A stretch of 64,000 nt of DNA from Hormiphora californensis (Eukaryota > Ctenophora > Tentaculata > Cydippida > Pleurobrachiidae): the NCBI GenBank assembly GCA_020137815.1, contig CM035352.1, forward strand, positions 3,355,131 through 3,419,130. Reading direction: 5' to 3'. Within the stretch, counting starts at the first letter, position 1. Each line of letters begins with the position of its first letter. The notes below the pieces were generated by a model. It saw only the letters and a list, made by a program, of their open reading frames with translations, was not told the DNA's origin and ran no database searches. This document shows positions 1-12,700 of this stretch, one piece after another. The translations under genes were made by a program, and so were the position numbers.

Positions 1-870
1 GTTGGGAGAGAATATAGGGTGGGGTTCGGGAGAGAAGACAGGGTGACGTTCGGGAGAGATGACAGGGTGGCGTTTGGGAGAGACGACAGGGTGCTGGGTT
101 GGGTTCGGGAGAGAATACAGGGTGGGGTTCGGGAGAGAAGACAGGGTGACGTTTGGGAGAGAAGAAAGGGTGACGTTTAGGAGAGATGACAGGGTGGCGT
201 TTGGGAGAGAAGACAGGGTGCTGGGTGGGGTTCTGGAGAGAATACAGGGTGGGGTTCGGTAGAGAAGACAGGGTGAGGTTTGGGAGAGAAGACCGGGTGA
301 GGTTTGGGAGAGAAGACAGGGCGAGGTTTGGGAGATAAGCCAGGGTGCTGGGCGGGGTTTGGGAGAGATGAAATGGTGAGGTTCGGGGGAGAAGACAGAG
401 TGAGGTTTGGGAGAGAAGAGAGGGTGAGGTTTGGGAGAGAAGACAGGGTCACGTTTGGGAGAGAAGACAGGGTCACGTTCGGGAAAGAAGACAGCATGAC
501 GTTTGGGAGAGAAGACATCGTGACGCTTGGGAGAGAATACAGGGTGAGGTTTCGGAGAAAAGACAGGGTGAGAAATAAGATCACAAAATACCCTAGCTAC
601 TGTCAAGGTATTCAGATTACAGTGACAAATAGGACACTCGGCAGAGAATATGGGGCGAGGTTTGGGAGATAAGATGGGGTGGGGTTTAGGAGAGAAGACA
701 GGGTAGGGTTTAGGAGAAAAGACAGGGTGACGTTTGGGAGAGAACATAGGGAGAGGGTTTGGGAGAGATGAAAGGGTGATGTTTGGGAGAGAAGACATGG
801 TGAGGTTTGAGAGAGAAGACAGCGTGACGTTTGGGAGAGAAGACAGCGTGACGTTTGGGAGAGAAGACAG
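1..870. repeat. Minisatellite, about 24-base unit
   Basis: Degenerate tandem array with a core like GTTTGGGAGAGAAGACAGGGT, repeated with many substitutions and a few longer higher-order units. Several long open frames on both strands here are made only of this repeat and are not genes. The array is interrupted around 565-640 by a short non-repeat segment. Confidence 0.9.
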
Positions 871-3800
871 GGAATATGCATGTGTATACGACTTATGAAC
901 AAACATATGTTATGAGGAAATGAAGGAGGGGGAGACAGAGGCGGAGATAGAAGGGGAGATGGATTCAGTACAGGACGGGGCATGATGCAGGACCAGGGGA
1001 ATGAATAGAAGGAGGAAATGGCGAAGGAGGATCAAGGAGAGAAATGAAGGAAGAGTGGAAGTTGGAAGACAAAGGAGAGGATGAAGGGAGCAAATGAAGA
1101 AAGAGATGTAGATGAGGGTGGGTAAGATGAAGGGGAGGATCATAGTGCAATGTGCATACACCACACACTACACAGTGAGTGAGGCCGAGCTGCAGCTTGG
1201 TTTGGTTTGGTTCGACTGCACCTCGCACTGCTCCCCGAAGGAGCCTGGCTCAGTAGTGGTGTAGAATTTTAGATCTCTATCTCTCTTTCTCCCTTTATTT
1301 CTCTAGGTAGTTTATGTCTTTCACTCTCCCTCTCTCTCTCTAGGTATCTCCCTCTCTCTCTCACACACACACACCCACCCACACACACTCTCTCTCTCTC
1401 TCAGAGTAATATTGGATATGGAATGGAGATGGATGGTTCAGATTTATCAGCCGAACCATCGCAGATTATGAAATAAAATGATGGGGATGAAGGACGAGAG
1501 ATAGAGGGGAAGGATGAAGTGGTGGAATGAAAAAAGAAGAAGTAGGAGAGAGGACGAAGGGGGAAATGGAGGAGAGGATAAAGGGGGAATGAAGGAGGAG
1601 ATGGGGGATGAAGAGGGAAATGAATGGGTATCTACTATCTAATTACACCCGACCAGACGCCGACGGAGTCATAGTAGTCCCTTCTACTACCGCACAGCTG
1701 CTACTCGAAAGCATTGCTCCCGGACAACTCAGCGATCCAAACCAAACCAAACCAAACTATATAAAAAGCGTGGATGAAGGAGGCCGAAGGTCGAAGGGGG
1801 GGGGGGTAAAGTGGTAGGATAAAAGGGGGGAATGAAGGAACGGATGGAGAGGAGATGAAGGGGAATGAATGAGTAGAGGAAGAAGGAAAAAGGGGGAGGT
1901 TGAGGTGGAGGTTGAGGGATGAGGGGAGGAATAAAGGCCAAGGGGGAGGAATGAATGTAGAAAGATGTGACGGAGGGGCGGGTATAAAGTATGGGTAGAT
2001 TATGTGGGTGTGGGGGAGCGGGGGTTGTATGGACTATGGTAGAAGGGGAAAACTGTTTAGAATAAGGCTGACTTACTGCGAAAAGAAGCAGAGGATATGG
2101 AGCGGAGATGGTTCAGATAGAGAAACAGCCCTCACGAGAGTGCCCCAGGACTTGTCTTCACTTCAGTATCAGTAATAGTGTCCACATGATGAATTCGAGT
2201 CACTGGAAGTTACTTTAGATTGATAAATGCACCACCAATTCAGAGTATCAAACTTTCAGCCGTTCTATCGGAATCCTGGGAGAGGTAAACAAGGGTTAGT
2301 ACAAATGAGAGACTAAATTGATACTACACACTCGATCTTAGCAGGGGGTCAGACGGGGAGTCACACTTTAGACTCCGAGGAAGATGAAGGAGAGGAAGAT
2401 GATGATGGGGATAGTAGATATGGACAAGAATCAAGATATGGAGGAGAGGAATATTAAAGGAGGGTCATGGTCAAGGGGAGGGTGAAGAGGAGTAGAGATA
2501 GAGAGGGGTATAATGAAGGAGGAAAGACCGTCCTCTCTTTCGCTTTTTTGTGTGGGTAGATTATGAGGGTGGGGAGCCGGAGGTTGTATGGCAAGAGGGG
2601 AGGATGTTTTGAATCTCACTTACTTTAGCGAAAAGAGGCAGATTGATACGGAATGGAGATCCGAGATGGTTCGATAGAGAGAGCCCTCACCGAGAGTTCC
2701 CCAGGCTTACCGCTTATTCTTCATTTATTTCAGTAATCAGTACTAGTATCTACAGATCAGTGATGCATCACCGGGAGTTGCTTTTATATTGATGAATAAC
2801 ACCATCAATTTACAGTGTCACATTTTCAGCCGTTCTATCTGATTCCTGGGGATAAGGGTTTTTAAAAACAATAGACTTTGGACTCATCGCAGTTACCTCT
2901 GGGGACATCTTCCAAAGACGTCCCACCGCAAGAGACGAAATATACTGCCGGAAAGTGACTCAGTGACAACTCAGACACACTTTCTTGGTGTAGCTTGACC
3001 TCCCGGTTGGTGCATTTGTCCTAAAACTCACCGTAGAACTGAAAGCTAAAATTAACGGATGGAGCATATCCTTATTAGGTAAGGCAATTTATAGGTCTTT
3101 GCCCTCATGAAGTACATAACACGGAAGGAAGTAAGTACTCTATTCAAATCAACTCATAACAATTTTTTGGGTTTTCCATAACTGAGAGTCGGCCATATTG
3201 GATTTGGGTCGAACCAGTGGAAATCGAATGATTATTTTCCAGAACCATTTGAAATTGGTGCGCGGCTCACTTTAACACATGCGCGTTAGCAATATTAAAT
3301 AGGTGCGCGGCTTTATATTTGCGCGTGCAAAAGTGATCGATTTCCAAAATTGAAAAGAGAGTCATCAAATTCATGTCAAATGCTACCAATTCCCAAATTG
3401 GTGATATGGACCTCCGGAACATGGTCAAATGATTGGGACGGATCCTGTACATGCGCGGTGTTCCCTCCTTATCCCTGTTCTGCGCCACGCGCAGCGCGGG
3501 ATAAGGCAGCGCTTTTCAACAAATGCAGTTCAGAAAGATATAAAACGCTCTTGGATCAAGGGATCCAAAGATAGCAAAATACAAACTAAAGTCCAATTTC
3601 CCACTCAAGCGACAGGTCGCCACACACCAACTCGCTAAACAGATGTGAAACTGGCTGAACCAGTGACACTCGACAAGACAGAGACCGGATCCCGGTCGCA
3701 ACGGCCAGATAAAGTATACTCTATCCAGGTTACCAGGATCAAGCCCTATAACCACCAGACAAGAGAAAAGAATTAAGTGCCCGGCACCCGCCACTCGAGT

Positions 3801-3990
3801 AGAAAATTGGACTATACCCAAACCTAGGTAAAAAGCCGCGCAATGATACAGAAATATACAACCTGGGTGAAAGTCCGTTTACCAGTTTGGCCCATGGCCG
3901 TGATAGAGTGTGAAACTTTGGCAACCATGCCAAATAAGGTGCAGATGAAGTGAAGATCCTGTCCCTTAACCACTCGAGAAAGAGAACAAA
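871..3990. other. Gene-free, purine-rich and repeat-derived DNA
   Basis: No convincing coding region. The segment is rich in GGA/GAA on the plus strand (about 900-1180, 1480-1980, 2380-2520), has CT/CA microsatellites at about 1270-1405, and TTTGG or CCAAA runs in opposite orientation near 1196-1212 and 1737-1757. Short open frames lack domains and have simple composition. Confidence 0.6.
2075..2870. repeat. Diverged direct duplication, about 540-base period
   Basis: The segment 2075-2300 and the segment 2618-2860 align with many substitutions. Shared landmarks are GCGAAAAGA, GGAGATGGTTC, GAGCCCTCAC, TTTCAGCCGTTCTATC and GGAATCCTGGG or GATTCCTGGG. A weaker echo of the GGAATGGAGATGGATGGTTC part lies near 1420. 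No coding content was seen. Confidence 0.6.
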
Positions 3991-4069
3991 CACACACATA
4001 CACACACACCACAACACACCACACACCCACACACACCACACACAAACACACACAAACACACACACACAA

Positions 4070-4102
<33 letters not shown>

Positions 4103-4220
4103 TACACTAGAAGAAAAGTGGTTGAGAGAAAGAAGGGTGGGCTTTTTTTTCTTTCTTTTTTTTTTCTTTTTTTTATTGCCTCTTTTTGATTTTTTTGATT
4201 TTTTTTTTTTTTTATTTTTT
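3991..4220. repeat. (CA)n microsatellite and T-rich tract
   Basis: CA/CACAC run at 3991-4104, followed by T-rich low-complexity sequence to about 4220 directly beside a MITE. The CVCVC-type open frames on the minus strand are artefacts of this repeat. Confidence 0.9.
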
Positions 4221-4384
4221 ACAGTCGGACCCGTTTAGGGACACCCTCGGGGGAAAGGCTCTTGTCCACTAAATCGGGGTGTCCACTAAATCGGGTCAAA
4301 TAAGGTTAATTTCCTATACGGGGAAAAAATCTGCCCTAAATCGGGGTGCCACTAAAAGGGGGCCCCTAAATCGGGGTCCGACTG

Positions 4385-4386
<2 letters not shown>
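4221..4386. mobile_element. pogo/Tigger-like MITE
   Basis: Ends are TACAGTCGGACC and GGTCCGACTGTA, a terminal inverted repeat flanked by TA, as expected for Tc1/mariner-pogo elements. The inside has repeated ATCGGGGTG-type motifs and no coding sequence. Related copies lie at 43633-43808 and, partial, at 24480-24585; all share the internal TCAAATA(C/A)(T/G)(G/T)TTAATTTCCTAT block. Confidence 0.75.
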
Positions 4387-4416
<30 letters not shown>

Positions 4417-4689
4417 TCTATTCTTTTTCTTGCTTTTTTTGATTTTTTAACCCAGGCTCTTTTTTCACCGAGTTCTGGGGATCCGTCACATAAAAGAAAC
4501 CAATAACTCCCAAATCTCCACTTCCTAGAACACACAAAATAACAAGTATTCAACTGACCACCAGACACACAAACAACCTCCTCTATATCTCCTGGCTCCT
4601 ACTAACTCTAGAAATTCAACGGATTCCCATTATCACAATGGACAGTTCAGCTACTTACACACCAAAAGCCCTACAGAACAAAAACGTCT

Positions 4690-7600
4690 TTAGATCACTT
4701 TAAAACGTTTTAGAGTCTCTGATTCACGCAATTCTCTTGGCAGTTTGTCCATAGCGAGGTCCCGATACGCTGAATGCACGATCAGTGTTCTTGTAATTTG
4801 GATGGGGGATTTCAAGCAAAAGTTTATCTCCATCTGCACCAGTCCTATTGATTTTGTTTTCCTCTTAAGCAGGCGACCACTAAGATAGTCGGGTGCAAGT
4901 CGTTTTACATTTGAATACCAGAACACAGGTTTTTATACTCAATTCGCTCAGAGACCGGGAGGAAATGAAGCTCCTTCCGTAGCTGGGTGTACCTCGCCAA
5001 CGCCTCTGGCCATAGATGAAACGTGATGCGGCATTTGGATCTTTTGAAGCTCTTGTACGTCTTCTTTGTCATTCCGGTCATCAGGGAGTTAAGTAATCCA
5101 TTGGAGTGGATCAAGCTGCAGACTAGTAATGTTCTTGTTCTCGCGACAAATCCCGGCGATTCTCCATAAATTAACCAGAGTGGACTTACATGCATTGACC
5201 AACTTCAACACATGTTCATCCATGGAGAGTTTAGAGTCAAAGTACACCCCCAGATTCCTTGCCGAGTTCGTGACCACAGTAGGTGTGCGTCTTTGAACAG
5301 CTGTACTGAGTCTACAGAGGTACTTCCTCTGGGAGATAGGATCATAACTTCAGTCTTTGTTGGGTTCAGTTGGAGAAAATAGTCGTGAGCCAGGCCTGTA
5401 TATCCGAAACGCAGGCCTGTAACTTCTGTTCAATACAGAGAAGTCATCCGCTGAATATGCGTGTTCAACCTGGGTATCATCTGTAAAAATGATACCTACT
5501 CCGTGTTTCTCAGCAATTAGTTCTGCTCCCTTCGTGTAGCATATGAACAGAATAGGTCCCAGAATCGACCTGAGGCACTCCAATAGTCAACTCAGTAAAA
5601 GCCGATTTCAACTCACCCACCATCACAGAAACACCCCTACCCGTAAGGTAACTCCGGAACCAGTCAAGAGAGGTATCAGTGACACCATATAGCTGCTCTA
5701 ATCGTTGAGGAGTGTCGAGTGGTTCACCGTATCGAAAGCCGCACTCAAGTTAAAACAGGAGCAACTACCTTCGATCTTTCGTCCGTCAGTGTGTAGCAAA
5801 TCGTCAAATATGCGCAGGGTGGCAGTTTCACAGCTGTCATATGCAGATTGATGTCTCGATAGAAGGTTGTTATCCTCCAGATTGACGAACTGATCAGCTG
5901 CACACTTTTCAATGGCTTGCCAAGGAATGGTAGGTTGCTGACAGGTCGTTAGTTACCCAGATCATCGGCGTCAAGATCTGATTTCTAATCAAAGGACGAA
6001 TAAGAGCAGTTTTCAGAGCGTAGGGAACTTACCAGATAATAGGCTGTCGTTCACTATCTTAGATAGGACGGGAGGAGTTCTCCAAATAATCGTCTGACAA
6101 AAAGAAGTGGGTATAGGATCCAGCTCGCAATGTTTCGTGCCCATCTCCATAATGGTCGATCTTAAGACTGTATCAGACACCGGTGATTGAAATTTGAATG
6201 ATGGCACTCGCGGTGCATTTGGAGATGAGTTAGGTATTGTAATTCACGACCATCAGATTCATTTCGTAGCTTCTCCTCCATTTTTCGATAGATTTTATCA
6301 ACCTTACCCTTGAATGCCGCCATGAAAGAGTCTGCGAGCCCATCCTTTTCAATGTTTCCCGGCATAACCTCCACCCTCTTAGTCCCCAATAGATAGTGCG
6401 TGTTGCCATGTTCTCCCGTGGATCATCCTTCTGTAATTCAAGTTTTTTGGAGAAGAACTTTTCCCTCGTTTCATTCAAGATTTTCTCCGAGTCCTTTTCT
6501 GTTCTTTTGAAGCGTTTAAATGTTTAACAAGTTCAGCAGGATCTGTTGACGTCTTGAGTACAGCACGATATTTCCTTCCTTTCTCCTTTCTCAGTTTTCG
6601 CAGCCTGGCATACCTCATAGTTCTCTGAAAACCACTGCTCGTCCCTCTCACAACCACTCTAGTTACTACAGGCGCTCGGTGTGTCCATGAAAGAAGTAAG
6701 TGAGGAGTTGTTAAGTGTTACACAGTCATCCAGATCTGGGCAGTTCATCACACAGGTCAGATTGGAGAATGTCCTCCTTGAGATCCTCGATATCCAAGTC
6801 TCATTTTACGACTTCGTACAACCTTAACGGCCTTATTAGCACTGAAACCAGCTACATCCATGGAAAAACTAACGAGTGAGTGATCAGGAAGAACAGGTGA
6901 ACGATAAATCTCCAGCCCGGTAAGGGTCGTACCATCCGTATCCTGGTTAGAATCAGGTCCAGTAAACCACCTCTGACATGTGTCGCTCCCAGGACATGCT
7001 GAGACCATCCCTCCATCGATAAAAGTCCCTTGAATTTTTGAGTAAAGCGATCAGAATCGTCTTGGTACCTACATTAAAATCACCCAATATGACTGGAGTA
7101 CCTCCTTAGACAGAAATGAGTTCAAGTATGCCCCAAACTCCGTAATGAAATGGCCGTAATCATTCCCCGTTCGTAGACAACCGCAAGTCGAACACCAACC
7201 GTCCCTTTCACGAAAACCTCCAAGCACTCAAAAGACTTTTGGGAAGTGTTGCATCGAGAGTACTTGATCTTATTCCTCATCATAAACGCAACCCCTCCCC
7301 CTCTTTTCCCTTTCCGTGGAGCACTTACTAATTTATGCCTCCACTCTGCAACTTCGGCTTCACAGCAGTCTCTCCCGTTTTAACCACGTCTCAGTAGAGC
7401 TAAGATGTCAAATCATTCTCTACCATCATACCCAGGACCGAGTTAACCTTATTTCGGAGGGAAAAGCAATTTCCAAGCCCAATCCTTAAAGTCCTACAAC
7501 CTTGTTACCTTCGCTCCAGTCTCATGCCCATCTCCCAAGTTAGTTTTTTGGAACATTTTGCAGTTCAAAAGGTATACTGGGCATCCGCTATATCCAGCAT

Positions 7601-8380
7601 TGTGATTGTGCGCTCCGGCTCTCAGTTTCGCGTCGTTCGAGTTTTTGCAATTACTGCAGCACATGTGTCGCCTGTTGCTACAATCCCTAGTGGAGTGTGC
7701 TCCAGCACAGAACATGCAAGTAGGTTGGGACTGGTCGCACTCCAGCGCTTTGTGCCCAAACTTCTGACCAATGAAGCACTGTGGGATGTGATACCGGCTC
7801 TCCACTCGGCAGGATACATTCATCACAAACAGGTTCCCCTGCTTGACCAAAAAGTCCCTGATGGCCAGGACACCTTCATTCAATTGTAGCCCTTTCCCGC
7901 TCCCGAGACTCCCAACAAAAACGACCTCCATAGCATGTCCCTACTCATTAGTTCCTCACTGCCGCATTCTTCATTCTGATTAGTCGAATAATGGCGTTAT
8001 CCATATTTTGTCTCTCCATGTTAGCAGGGAAGTCTTCGATCGGCAATGGAAAGTCCTTGACTGTAATTTTCGGCTGTCTTAGTGTCGACTTCAAAAGTGC
8101 GTTTTCCGGTAGTACAGCCTTAAGTGGTGCTCTGCAGATTCCAGCATGTCTTGATTCGGTAAGGAAATAGTTACCTTTCCACCCTTGTCCTCCCTAACGA
8201 AAGACACGGAGTTTCTTTAAGCGCCTCTGAAACTCGTTTAATATCTCCTGCATTTTGAATAGTAATTTTGGCGGGTGACGACTTAACCACTTCAGGGGCA
8301 GATGACCTAGTTACTTCGGCAAACGATCTATCCATGAAACTGTCCATCTTTTTTGCTATTTCTTCCGCAATTCTACCGAT
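4690..8380 (-). mobile_element. Decayed non-LTR retrotransposon (LINE)
   Basis: Minus-strand remains read in element order. A gag-like ORF1 with zinc knuckles is at 7931-7494, endonuclease-region remnants at about 7200-6700, then reverse transcriptase pieces: a box around 5580-5450 where the catalytic Y/F-x-D-D motif reads FTDD, and a C-terminal segment at 5277-4690. The C-terminal segment has LGVYFDSKLSMDEHV, CSLIHSNGLLNSLMTGMTKK, LHFLPVSERIEYK and LPRELRESETLKRFK, typical of L2/CR1-type elements. Frames are broken by many stops and shifts, so it is inactive. The exact 3' end is uncertain. Confidence 0.8.
7494..7931 (-). pseudogene. LINE ORF1 fragment with CCHC zinc knuckles
   Basis: Open frame of about 145 residues with Cys/His clusters around residues 52-115: C-x4-FGH-x4-C, C-x2-C-x4-H-x4-C and C-x2-C. 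This is the nucleic-acid-binding end of an ORF1/gag-like protein that coats LINE RNA. It lies just upstream, in element sense, of the endonuclease and RT remnants, so it is part of the same element. Its N-terminus is lost, and more zinc-knuckle-free ORF1 sequence may extend to about 8350. Confidence 0.65.
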
Positions 8381-8384
8381 AACC

Positions 8385-9767
8385 CCAAACCAAACCCTAA
8401 CCAGACCCTAACGGATAGCCCTAACCCGTCGCGCGCGCTAAAACTACGAATTGTTAGCAATGAAAGGCACCCAGACTTTAACGTTTTCCATCACAAACAA
8501 ACAAACAAAAATTAATACTACACAACCCACTAGGGACCTCAGAGGTGAACAAACAAAACAAATTTCGAACTCGAAACAACCAAGTAAAGTTATCAGCGAA
8601 CCCGCGCAGCGTTGTTTTCAAAAGTCTGGCGCGTTACGTTCATTGCATCGCTAAAGCGCTCTTCAAAATCTGTGTTTTTCCGCCGCGGCGGAATTCCGCT
8701 GTGTTTTTGTTTTTCCCATTGGCATGCGCTGCAGACCCCAAGTGCTTGGCATACGTTGCAGGCCCCTTATAATATAATATAAGGGGCCTGGAGGGAATAC
8801 CGCGCTAGGGGGGAATACATAATCAATCATATCTCCGGTTCCAGATAAGGTACAGAAATCGTTTTGGTAGCGTTGGAAACAGGAAGATAACAGCTTTCAA
8901 ATGCAAACGGTTTCAGGTCTCTATCTTATCAGGAACAGGAGATATGAACCAAACTCCGCAAAATCGAGTGCGGTAAAAATAAAAAATTCGAGATTTTAAT
9001 TCAAATTTGAAACAAAGTGTCCCTGCAAGAATCTGTGACGTCACTTTTTGAAAACAACCCATCTTTGAACGGTTATTGCTCAGCCTCCTGAAGTCCAATT
9101 TACTTCTCTCAAAAACAGCAAGGTAGATAATGTCAGATCTAACAGCTAGTGAAAGAATCAAGTCAAACGGATTTCAGGGGCCAAAGTTATAAGCACGCCC
9201 GTTTTTTCGCTCGCAAAGTTATCTTCGACCCAGCCGGGCCCGTCCTGAGCTCAGGCCAAACGCGCGCGCGGCATTCCCTTCAGTCCCCTCGTTGCGGGGG
9301 TGCGCGCATGAGGGGGCTGCAGCGCATTCCAACCCAAGTGCGCGCGTTTTCCACGGCTTCTAGCATAGGCCAATTTTTCCCACTGCTTTCCCCCGCTGTT
9401 TTGAGCAATGAGCACGCACGTGCGCATTGAGCTGCATGCCTGCACGGGAAAGGGGAAACGTTAAAATCTGGGTGTTTTGATTGACACTTGACAGCAATCA
9501 CGGTTTTTAGACCGTTAGGGGGGGGGGGAAGTTAAAATCTGAGTGCCTTCCATTGCTAACAATCCATCGAATTTGGCGGTTGAGTCTTGAGACGGGTTAG
9601 GTCTGCCCGTTATTTTGGAAACTAACAGCTCTCTTATTGAATCTGAGTCATCCCGTAACCAGAATTATTCTCAGCACACTGTCCTATAATCACTCCAGTT
9701 TGATTGTGAAACCTTTTCTTTTGCTAACATACAATTACATAAACACCGAATGAATACATTTAATATA
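8385..9767. other. Gene-free interval with palindromes
   Basis: No supported gene. A short run of CCCTAA-like units (8385-8430) abuts the LINE 5' end. A perfect hairpin AGGCCCCTTATA/TATAAGGGGCCT lies at about 8760-8790. The stretch 9200-9440 is GC-rich with many GCGCGC motifs. Open frames here have no domain signature. Confidence 0.5.
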
Positions 9768-12700
9768 TCATTGAGTTCCCTTTTTAATAAACAATAACGC
9801 CAAAAGACGATAAACTACCAGCAAAACGAAGAGCATTGGAATATCTTTAATCCATACACTCGAATCATGGAAAGATAGAGATTCTAAGACATCTTCACCA
9901 GAATTTAGCGGGCACGGCATCCCGTTACACAGCGGATAGGGTTCCTCTGAGTAAAACTGGGTGGCACACATCGCCTCAAAACTGTAGTAGTAAAACGAAA
10001 GGTACTGACACCATTTTAGGTACCAGGGAATGGTGTCAACGTTAATAAAAAGACCGGCAGTCAGGAAGAGGGGGAGAAGAAGAGGGATGTGGCCTGCAAA
10101 TGCAACTTTCATTGAAGGTGATATCGAGGATATTAGGTACCCATAAGACACGGCAGCCCGAGAACTCAACCACGCCACAAAAATGAAAATAAGAAAGTTC
10201 GTGACACCACCGTCTAGTCCTGCCATCCAATAGGGTACACTGTAAAACACTAGTGTATAGAGGGTATCCAAACCTAGCCTAACTAGCGTAGTTGAAAGGA
10301 GGTACGCGGAAGTCGAATACGCATTACTCTGTACTTCTCTCCTGTATCTCTCCCTATCGCTCAGTTCAATTTGTAGTGCCCCGATGTATGTGGAGTAGTT
10401 CCAATAGAACAACAGGATGAAAATGAGGCCTAGTTTTGTCTGGACAGCTGAGAAATCATCTGGCAACTGCCAGTAAAGAAGTCCAAATATTAGGGAGACA
10501 ATCCCCACCTCACAGCACTTTGTCAGGATGTGGGTTTTATTCCGGAACAGTGAGAGAGACTCCCTCCAACAAAGAGTCGAGAGTTGTTGTCCTAGGCCGT
10601 GGAGTGGTGGAGAGGTGGAGGAGAGCATGTAGTCAACTGCTGTTACAGAAACATCCCGTGTATCTTTATCTCCTCCGTGCACCCTAAACAGAAAATCAAT
10701 TGATTTAATAGGTTAGGGTATTTAATCAAATGATTAAACCCGGAATCCTGATTTGAGCGTACTAGTGTGCATCCTGAATCCTGATTTATTGAAAAGTTTC
10801 TCTAGGGACTAGGAGCCCCTCTCATTCCAAACCTGGATATTCTTTCGAGTAGTTCATCTCCTTCAGTAGAAAGAGACAGTAGCAGGTAATCTGCAGGGTT
10901 GATGTATTTATCTGAGGGTCTCACTGCTCCAGCTTCAACAAAATCTAGAAGAGCCAGACCTGGTTCCCCCTGGTACACTGTGTAACCGTCCTTCAATAGT
11001 ATCACCTGAGGGAGGGGAGAGAGATCGTTATTATATATACACGGAAAATGATTGAGCTTTACAAATTTAAGTGAGCTTTACAAATTTAAGTGAGTTATGA
11101 GTATCATATTTGGATCCGTATTGTAACTTCGCGAGCTCTTTTTGCATGATCTGATGTTTAGCTTTCCTTAATCTAATCATGATAAGATCAATAGTCAAGT
11201 AAAGTTTTCGTTGCGAAAAGTACCTTGTCAAACAGACCGAACGTCTCAGCTGATGGTTGATGGATGGTTAGTAGGATGGACCGTCCTTTTAATGTCAAAT
11301 GTTTCAAACTGCCAACGAGCTGCTCTGACATGAACGTATCCAAACCTACGAAAAGGTGGAGAATGTTTGTTTAAAAGTGATTCGATGGTAGATATAAGAG
11401 ATGTAAATGAGCCTGATCCTCCCTAGAAAGAGGTCACATTTTTGTAGTCACGTGTTGGAAAAGGAAGATCATTTTCAATTTGTAGATTGTTCCGTCTGAT
11501 TTGAATTTGAAGATCAAAGTGATTTACCGCTAGTTGGTTCGTCCAGGAGAATTAGGGACGGGTTAGCCAGCAGCTCCTGAGCTACAGATAGTCTCTTTAT
11601 CTCCCCTCCACTAATACCTCGACCCTCCGACCCTCCACTTCCAATACGATTATCCCTCGCCTTTATAAGACTAACTTCTTCCAAGGTGTTGAGAACCTGA
11701 ACGAGGTTTATTCATGGAGCTGTTTATTCTTGGAGTACTAGGAATATATCTACCTTATTGAATCGCTACCGAAGAAAATATGTTTAGGCTCCTGAATAAT
11801 ATCATTTATGAAATACGGCAAACGCACTCAACATATGTCTCTGGTTCTGATTGAATCTTTGTTACAGTGAGATTTACCCATCTGGCTTTATGGCATTGTA
11901 ACGCCTTCATTTAGAGGACAACTCATGTGATCTCAAGCTTGCTAGCTCTATTTAGTAAGCTCATTTTAGTTACCTTCTCTAATAAGTTTATTTACTTTGT
12001 CGACATATAATAATTCATGTTGTATTTCAACAAATTAAACCGCCATCTATAAATTATTATTTCTACAGCTAGTGGTTGAATTGAGTTACCTGGTTCTCAC
12101 GTGCAATGGTGCTTGTATCCCTTGGTAGGCGGAGCTTGGCATGGAAATGAAGGTGCTCTGACACGGTTAGCAGGGCAGGGTGTCTATCAAACTGTGGTAC
12201 AAACACACAGCTGGCCGGTAATCTACTGCCCATCTCTACTTGATTCAGTGTTATCGAACCTAAAGATTGGGCATTTTAGTTGCTGAGAGTGGCTCCGCTT
12301 TGGAAATTCTGGCACTAAACTGTGTTTATTGTTAACTGTTTAGATCACTAACGGTAACACTGTAATTATAGTCAGTACTATTGTCTTAGTATAAATTGCC
12401 TCAACTATAAGAGTGTCGTCAGAGCATGGCAACAACAACAACACAGAGTTGTGTGTGGTCTGCGAAGCAGGAAGTGAGTGGTTTATTTCATTCATTCTCT
12501 TGTTAGTTTTACTGCTGTTGCAGAAGGCATGGCATTACCAACTAAGCATGGCAATATATTATTCAGCTTAATACAGTAGTAATTTATGTGACAGTAAAGT
12601 CGGATTTTTTGAAACTGTCACCCCCAAATGACCGCGCATGTGAAATTTATCAAATTTGACGCGCACACCACACGTTAACATGTGATGTGACGCGCAAAAA

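Noticed and set aside
59-983. Long open frames on both strands with SLPNVTLSS or FGREDRV repeats
   Set aside because: They are translations of the 24-base minisatellite; no domain and both strands open.
3739-4189. CVCVCV and HTHTHT open frames
   Set aside because: Artefacts of the (CA)n tract.
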